This document shows positions 60,101-64,000 of a DNA stretch of 64,000 bases, piece after piece. A program made the translations under genes and the position numbers. The notes beneath the pieces are model-generated. The model worked only from the letters and a program-made list of their open reading frames with translations, did not search any database and was not told the origin of the DNA. Source of the stretch: Flammula alnicola (lineage: Eukaryota > Basidiomycota > Agaricomycetes > Agaricales > Strophariaceae); contig JADNRV010000025.1 in assembly GCA_015499995.1 (NCBI GenBank), positions 1-64,000 on the forward strand. Reading direction: 5' to 3'. Numbering within the stretch: the stretch's first letter is position 1; each line of letters opens with the position of its first letter.

Positions 60101-61017
60101 TCCTCTGGAACAATGTTTACAAATGCTATGGACTACCAGATGAAGAGATTTCTGATCGAGACCCACGCTTCAATGCGAAGGGATTTCGGGAATATCTGAA
60201 GCTTATGGGCATTAAACAATCCCTTTCATCAGCATACCACCCCCAATCTGATGGCTCAACAGAGCGCTTCAACCAAGAAATCGAAGCATATCTCTCAATC
60301 TATTGTTCTCAACACCCAGAAGACTGGAGCAATGCAACGGCAACCTTGGAATTCACGCTAAATGACCGAAGACACGCGGAAAGGACCAGAACCTCTTTCG
60401 AACTCATGAATGGCATCGCACCTAGAACCATTCCCACTTCCTTCGAAAAAACGAACTTTCCAGAAGTCGAAGCCCATCTCAAACAACTCACCAAAAATAG
60501 AGAAGAAGCATTAGCAGCCCATGAACTCGCAAGACGCCGAATGATAGAGCGATCTAAAGGAGGCATAATCCCCTTCAAGAAAGGTCAGGAGGTCTGGCTC
60601 GAAGCAAAAAACCTGAAGACCACATATCAGACTAAGAAGATAGCCCCAAAGCGACATGGACCATTTGAAGTTCTAGAACAGACTGGTCCCATAAACTACA
60701 GACTGAAATTACCATGGACTTGGAAGATTCACGACATATTCCACGCCGCTCTTCTTACACCATTCAAAGAAACCGAAGCCCACGGACCGAACTTTACTTT
60801 CCCCCCTCCTGACCTTATCGATGGAGAAGAAGAATGGGAACTCGAAGCTATTATAGCCCACAAGAAAATGCGAGGAAAACCGCTCTACTTGATTCACTGG
60901 AAGGGTCGTCCAGACTCGGATGACTCGTGGGAACCCTCGACGTCGTTCGAACACTCCTTGGAAACGCTGAACGACTACCAGCGTCGCCATAAACTCCCAC
61001 TTTCTCCTCCACTCTAA
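57139..61017 (+). CDS. pol: Retrotransposon Pol polyprotein (PR-RT-RH-IN-chromodomain)
   Basis: Open from 57139, -1 relative to gag; after the T5 slip it reads LRRRFIPTYASPIL. Counting from 57178: aspartic protease with SALLDTGAGG (residue about 52); RT with FFFVEKKDGKLRPCQDYR, FTKLDVRWGYNNVRI and YMDDILIF (about 493-500); RNase H with FQIECDASKYATGAVL and YEIYDRELLAIKRALEEW; integrase zinc-binding HH/CC with CASCQQFK, then core YDLITDLP, DYGHTKG, DRDPRF and YHPQSDGSTERFNQEIEAYL (D,D,E); and a C-terminal chromodomain, WELEAIIAHKKMRGKPLY then LIHWKGRPDSDDSWEPS (about 1218-1279), which targets integration to chromatin marks. TAA at 61015-61017. Over 1290 codons with no lesion. Confidence 0.95.
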   Translation, partial: RRGHKGGQRVEGFLRRRFIPTYASPILSLHSVLVARVEKQSMHIPVSLTSESQNKKIVETSALLDTGAGGIFMDHNHAQNNGLKLKKLDKPIPVKNVDGTLNKKGSITHYVEMDLTVNGRTERTIFMITGLGRQKIILGLPWFRKNDPDVNWRKGTLTWRKAVMGITRGSLIKRFFKKALSRLARPKPVDQAEPPELDLPLDLIKSTQSELDMSLPYEEFTPISVADLPLAFNEAMEPTPDPDTLDDNLEGYDMAFLEMEEEYDDDLLLAYMEHGFDEETRDIWINAKHTTSQTLAQEVEAEKPKKSLEEMIPLSLHDYLDLFDQKVADRFPESRPWDHHIDTKLGFEEFLNTKFKPKTYPLNPTENIKLDEFLKDNLDKGYIRPSKSSMASPFFFVEKKDGKLRPCQDYRLLNEWTIKNKYPLPLIQELMDKIKGAKYFTKLDVRWGYNNVRIAKEDIWKAAFTTNRGLYEPLVMFFGMCNSPATFQAMMDSTFKDMLLLLWLIVYMDDILIFADTIEELEDRTRKVLQRLRENDLYLKPEKCEFFVPETAYLGFIIGHGQVRMDPAKLKGLSEWPVPTTVKQVRSFLGFGNFYRRFIRSYSEIAQAMNMLLKKDRLTFEWTPEAQEAFDTLKKKFTEEPVLMMPDQTRSFQIECDASKYATGAVLTQLDSNGNRHPVSFISKSFTPAERNYEIYDRELLAIKRALEEWRHYIYGSPFTTRVYSDHKNLTYYRQPRNLNRRQMRMHLYLSEFDLELIHQAGSKMIQSDALSRRPDMIIDENDNEDITMLPDNLFVNLIDLELQKRIAESDNLDIEAAEAIKLLLEEGPTELRRNMEDWTTETANGNTLLFYKGRNYIPNNIELRREIVKRHHDSDTAGHPGELETFNKVREYYWWPGLRRFIKEYVSGCASCQQFKINRRPTKPILMAIEGAKTLRPFAKISYDLITDLPISKGFDSILSVVDYGHTKGVIIIPTTKTSNSDEIRRLLWNNVYKCYGLPDEEISDRDPRFNAKGFREYLKLMGIKQSLSSAYHPQSDGSTERFNQEIEAYLSIYCSQHPEDWSNATATLEFTLNDRRHAERTRTSFELMNGIAPRTIPTSFEKTNFPEVEAHLKQLTKNREEALAAHELARRRMIERSKGGIIPFKKGQEVWLEAKNLKTTYQTKKIAPKRHGPFEVLEQTGPINYRLKLPWTWKIHDIFHAALLTPFKETEAHGPNFTFPPPDLIDGEEEWELEAIIAHKKMRGKPLYLIHWKGRPDSDDSWEPSTSFEHSLETLNDYQRRHKLPLSPPL
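57175..57181 (+). promoter_or_regulatory. Predicted -1 ribosomal frameshift site (gag to pol)
   Basis: Gag ends GAT TTT TGA. A T5 run at 57175-57179 lets the Phe-tRNA on TTT slip back one base to TTT, giving TTG AGA in the pol frame. The gag stop codon in the A site would favour the slip. The overlap of the two frames is only about 42 nt (57139-57181), so the site is well bounded. Confidence 0.55.
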
Positions 61018-61022
61018 ACACC

Positions 61023-61520
61023 ATGAACGCCCTCCGAACCCTCTTTGCCACCTTTTCCTCTTGTTTCAAGGCTAAAAATAGCCAAAATGACGATACCAAC
61101 ATGAGGCCGATCGTGATAAATCGAGAACAAGGCCTTCTAATTAAGGGAATACCGAACTTGGAAGACCTCGACGGTCTACACCTACTCTCGTTTGACGACA
61201 TAAACGATTGGACGATAAGGAAAGAACTAGAGCGAGAAGAAGCCCGGAAGAGAGGGGATTGGGAAAGATTGGAAGAATGTGAGCTTATTCTTGGCGACTC
61301 GACTCTGCTTCGAAAAAGCTCCACGACCCAGATCGAATGTGAACGACTCTCCACCAACTACCTCCTACCCTTCGCCAACCTCCTTAAATACAAGCACCTG
61401 AAAACCGTCCTCACTTCCCCAACAAGAACATTCCGGATTGCCACCTTCAAGACGATCCCCTACCACTTACGACACGACGATGATGGCAACCAACTCGAAC
61501 ACTACAAATTCTACCTCTAA
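61023..61520 (+). CDS. Retrotransposon extra ORF3, unknown function
   Basis: 165 codons starting 5 nt after the pol stop (TAA ACACC ATG), suggesting termination-reinitiation or a subgenomic RNA. It begins MNALRTLFATFSSCFKAKN and contains the charged stretch RKELEREEARKRGDWERLEE, probably helical. No zinc motif, membrane segment or known domain is visible. Its end overlaps ORF4 by 41 nt in another frame. Confidence 0.75.
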   Translation: MNALRTLFATFSSCFKAKNSQNDDTNMRPIVINREQGLLIKGIPNLEDLDGLHLLSFDDINDWTIRKELEREEARKRGDWERLEECELILGDSTLLRKSSTTQIECERLSTNYLLPFANLLKYKHLKTVLTSPTRTFRIATFKTIPYHLRHDDDGNQLEHYKFYL

Positions 61521-62328
61521 CGCTCTCCCCCCTCTGACTCAGCTCGAATTCATCGAGCTCGTGACGAATGACCTATACTACGCCTCTATCATGCGAGCTC
61601 ATGAAGGACGGAATGTTGAGCGCGCCATGCTCGACACATTCCACGAGGTCCAACGAACCATACGACGACTAGAAGAGGACATACGAGTCCTCCAAACGAC
61701 CCAGTCCAACATTTTCCATTTCGCCATGCGAGGCGACCTCGAACTCAGAACCCAAGAAACCCGCACCGAGTACCATAGACATCGAGCTAGATCGGCAAGC
61801 AGAACGTTTGCACCTACCGCACGCCCGCGAACTGCTCACAGAACCAGACACCAGTCCCCCGGATCTTCACTTGACAACCCCATCCACCTCGACGGAGCGT
61901 CCCTGAGAACCCAACGTCCCACTCCGCGGTACCCCCGACCAGCACGAAACAGCCCACCTCCCGTCTATCCCGGAGGAGGCCGAACTTCCTCCCCGTACCC
62001 ATTCTCCACGACCACGCCATCGACGGCGTCCGGCTCGACCTCGACCGGCCCACCAAGAGCGTCGACCTCCGCCTACGACCGAAGCCGACGAAACGAATGT
62101 AATAACTGCGGGCAGCATGGCCATTGGGCACTTTCGTGCCCTACTTACCTCTGTTCCGGTTGCGGACGACTACAGCCGCACCATTATCTCAAGGACTGTC
62201 CAAGCCGCCAACGCGTTCGACCACGTTCAGATTACGATAACCGGGCATCACCAACACTAGACGGATACGAGGACGACATGGACCCTGAAGGAACTGCAAA
62301 CACGACAGGAGAACCTTACGGAAATTGA
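61480..62328 (+). CDS. Retrotransposon extra ORF4, zinc-knuckle protein
   Basis: The ATG at 61480 (tandem ATGATG) gives 282 residues: an N-terminal helical part (TQLEFIELVTNDLYYASIM, MLDTFHEVQRTIRRLEEDIR, the latter coiled-coil-like), a long Arg/Ser/Pro/Thr-rich middle, then two zinc knuckles, CNNCGQHGHWALSC (C-x2-C-x4-H-x4-C) and CSGCGRLQPHHYLKDC (looser spacing), and an acidic tail. The layout mimics a second nucleocapsid/Gag protein. It lies between pol and the 3' LTR, in sense, where envelope or accessory genes sit in other elements, but has no signal peptide or membrane segment. RNA or DNA binding is inferred. Confidence 0.8.
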   Translation: MMATNSNTTNSTSNALPPLTQLEFIELVTNDLYYASIMRAHEGRNVERAMLDTFHEVQRTIRRLEEDIRVLQTTQSNIFHFAMRGDLELRTQETRTEYHRHRARSASRTFAPTARPRTAHRTRHQSPGSSLDNPIHLDGASLRTQRPTPRYPRPARNSPPPVYPGGGRTSSPYPFSTTTPSTASGSTSTGPPRASTSAYDRSRRNECNNCGQHGHWALSCPTYLCSGCGRLQPHHYLKDCPSRQRVRPRSDYDNRASPTLDGYEDDMDPEGTANTTGEPYGN

Positions 62329-62373
62329 CTACAGGACGCTATCGGGGATCTCAACGACGAGGCGTCGTTGCCT

Positions 62374-62386
62374 AGAACGGGGGTAA
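62374..62386 (+). other. Polypurine tract before the 3' LTR
   Basis: AGAACGGGGGTAA directly abuts the TGTTACG start of the 3' LTR, the expected plus-strand priming site. It is short and interrupted by C and T. Confidence 0.55.
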
Positions 62387-62913
62387 TGTTACGACCACCC
62401 ATTTTCATTTCACTGCTCGTACCTTCTTTGATATTCTCGAACATTCTCTATGTAGTACTCACATTACTACGACCTTGGCTTCCTTAAACGGACATTCTCT
62501 CTTTTCTACATTGTTACTTCTCTAACAATGTGTGCTTCCTCCATTGTTCCCGATACGGTCTCCATTGTACTTATATCGTCTGCTTGGATACGTTCTATTC
62601 CTCTTCTTTGCCATTGTTCCTCTTTCGGAACAATGCTTCTTTCTTCGTACCATTGTTCCTCGTTCGGAACAATGCCCTATACCTAAGTACTATAAAACCA
62701 GACACTTGTAGTAGATAGCTTCTCCAGCTTGATCTTGAGAATCTAACTTGATCACTCTGGACCTTGAAACCTTTGAAGCTCTACTTCAGACAATACCGCT
62801 AGCGGCATTCTGAACGTATTCTGAAACACAGAAACTTGACTTCACGGTCGTGTAGTCGTTCACTAAATATAGATCACATCTATCTTTAGTAACACTTCGC
62901 TACGACCGTAACA
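62387..62913 (+). repeat. 3' LTR (527 bp)
   Basis: Same length as the 5' LTR and identical except at 62414 (T) and 62662 (G). Followed by the second GATCT of the target duplication. Confidence 0.97.
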
Positions 62914-62918
62914 GATCT

Positions 62919-64000
62919 TCATCGAGCACTAAGACCATCCATAAAAATTTCTGTCAATCCCACGTCCCAATCTGGTGGCTTTCGCTAACGGCTTCCACCC
63001 AGCTAGGTAGCTTGAGATGCACTTGTTATACTTCTGGAAATGCCAATTGTTCATTGTTTAGCCGTTCTGATTGCTTCCGCTGGCAGAGAATAGATACTTC
63101 AAGTTTGTATGCCAGCTGATATTCCAATTTCCGAGTGGTTGCCTATAAGGGTTGTCTTGAGTCCACTTTCTCCGGCCATTCTCATGAACGACATGGTCTT
63201 TCCCACTGCAAAGCACCGCAAGGCGTTATCAGGCCGTATAACTCGTGAACTAGGGCTTCATACATGTAGATTTTGACCCCAGTTATCGCGCGGCGAATCA
63301 CTAGCTGCAGGTGAGTCGTTCAATCCTCACGGGTTTTCTAACCCGTAAGGAAAGTAAGTATTAATAGTGTGCACCTCTGAATATTGTTTGTCCAGTACAA
63401 TACCCTCCTCTTGTCAGAGCCGTGGATGTGACTAATCAATAATCTGGATTTAGTATTAGGACCAACTCGGTGAAGATCAGAAGAACCTGGCAGTCATAGA
63501 AGACCCCATAATCTCCACGGATTTTGATTCGTGAAACCAAGGTTAAACGGAACGGTTCAATGTTAGGCCGTCATATAATCTTGGACAGAAGCCTTCGGTT
63601 CCGAAAACAAAACTTGAAGCGCAGTCCTTACCTATCATCCTATCTATCCGGTACCCAGAATTAAGGGTTAAATTTAGGTATATTGGCCCTGTAGAAGGGC
63701 TGAATCCCGTTAGGTTCCTGTTTTCTCGTTCGGAAATGTCACCTGCCGTTCATTCAGAGTGTGAGATTTATTTTGTGCTGATGACACGAGAGATAATAGA
63801 TGGTCATCTGGCTAGTTGACCGGACTATAATTCTCTTTTCTGGGTGCACTTTTCATGTTCTTCATGCCTCTGGCTTGCGACATGTGCTGCTGACCCTCAA
63901 TAAGCAGGTGAGTCGAACTTGTGGTGAAATTGTACGAAGTATATGGCAATGAGTAGAAGCTTTCCACGTCTTCAAAGGGGACGAGGATAAAGAAAGCCCC
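62919..64000. other. Right flank without assigned gene
   Basis: About 1.1 kb holding the rest of the repeat that hosts the retrotransposon. No coding pattern or tRNA recognised. A small hairpin (ACGGGTT...AACCCGT) lies at about 63329-63347. Confidence 0.4.
63474..63548 (-). repeat. Inverted repeat arm, right
   Basis: Inverted partner of 55090-55156 (see there). It preserves the uninterrupted sequence across the GATCT target, so it shows what the empty site looked like. Confidence 0.7.

Larger units (their letters stand above)
55152..62918 (+). mobile_element. Complete Ty3/Gypsy chromodomain LTR retrotransposon
   Basis: A 5-bp target duplication GATCT (55152-55156 and 62914-62918) brackets two 527-bp LTRs and a 6.7-kb interior with gag, pol in a -1 frame, and two extra ORFs. 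Domain order in pol is protease, reverse transcriptase, RNase H, integrase, chromodomain, the order of Ty3/Gypsy (Metaviridae) chromoviruses. All four ORFs are open and the LTRs differ at only two positions, so the copy is young and may be able to transpose. The element is in plus orientation between an unrecognised gene and an empty kilobase. Confidence 0.95.

Overview
The window is nuclear DNA of a filamentous basidiomycete, most likely an Agaricomycete. Genes are split by many short (about 45-75 bp) GT-AG introns, and several families typical of that class are present: DUF6534 membrane proteins, TPR-CHAT proteins, F-box/LRR proteins, single-pass membrane proteins with PPxY tails, and a chromodomain Ty3/Gypsy retrotransposon. 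No sign of bacterial, organellar or CRISPR sequence was seen.

Layout. 1-2000: the 5' part of an unrecognised minus-strand gene and a MYND zinc-finger gene whose frame appears broken. 2108-5519: two 26S proteasome lid genes, RPN7 (minus) and RPN6 (plus), head to head over 126 bp. 5893-7705: a C2-domain, multi-pass membrane protein. 9213-12331: two divergent single-pass membrane proteins with PPxY-type tails. 14481-15952: a frame-broken F-box/LRR gene, flanked at a distance by old inverted repeats. 19338-23032: an armadillo-repeat subunit of the GID/CTLH ubiquitin ligase (VID28/ARMC8). 24061-25724: pyruvate dehydrogenase E1 alpha. 26165-26430: a foldback MITE. 28000-29973: a DUF6534 protein. 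31303-32762: a BuGZ/ZNF207-type zinc-finger protein. 33348-39914: a tandem pair of unusual ABC half-transporters. 41682-42293: a short-chain dehydrogenase pseudogene. 42722-46967: a TPR-CHAT protein with a perfect 53-bp palindrome across a splice acceptor. 49787-50015: a poly-A retroposon with target-site duplication. 50155-50615: a small membrane protein. 53115-54436: an unrecognised gene. 55152-62918: a young, apparently complete Ty3/Gypsy chromovirus-type LTR retrotransposon. The last kilobase holds nothing recognised.

The housekeeping genes do not form a pathway, but three concern ubiquitin or proteasome function (RPN6, RPN7, VID28/ARMC8), and the PPxY-tailed proteins could be clients of a Rsp5/NEDD4-type ligase (inference).

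The most interesting unit is the retrotransposon. It has 527-bp LTRs that differ at only two positions. Its primer-binding site is complementary to 11 nt that begin 35 nt downstream of the LTR TATA box, which suggests Tf1-like self-priming. There is a gag/pol -1 overlap at a T5 run ending in the gag stop codon. After pol come two extra sense ORFs; the second is a proline/arginine-rich protein with two zinc knuckles, a second nucleocapsid-like protein. Exon limits are read by eye from splice consensus and protein continuity, so spans run from start codon to stop codon including introns.
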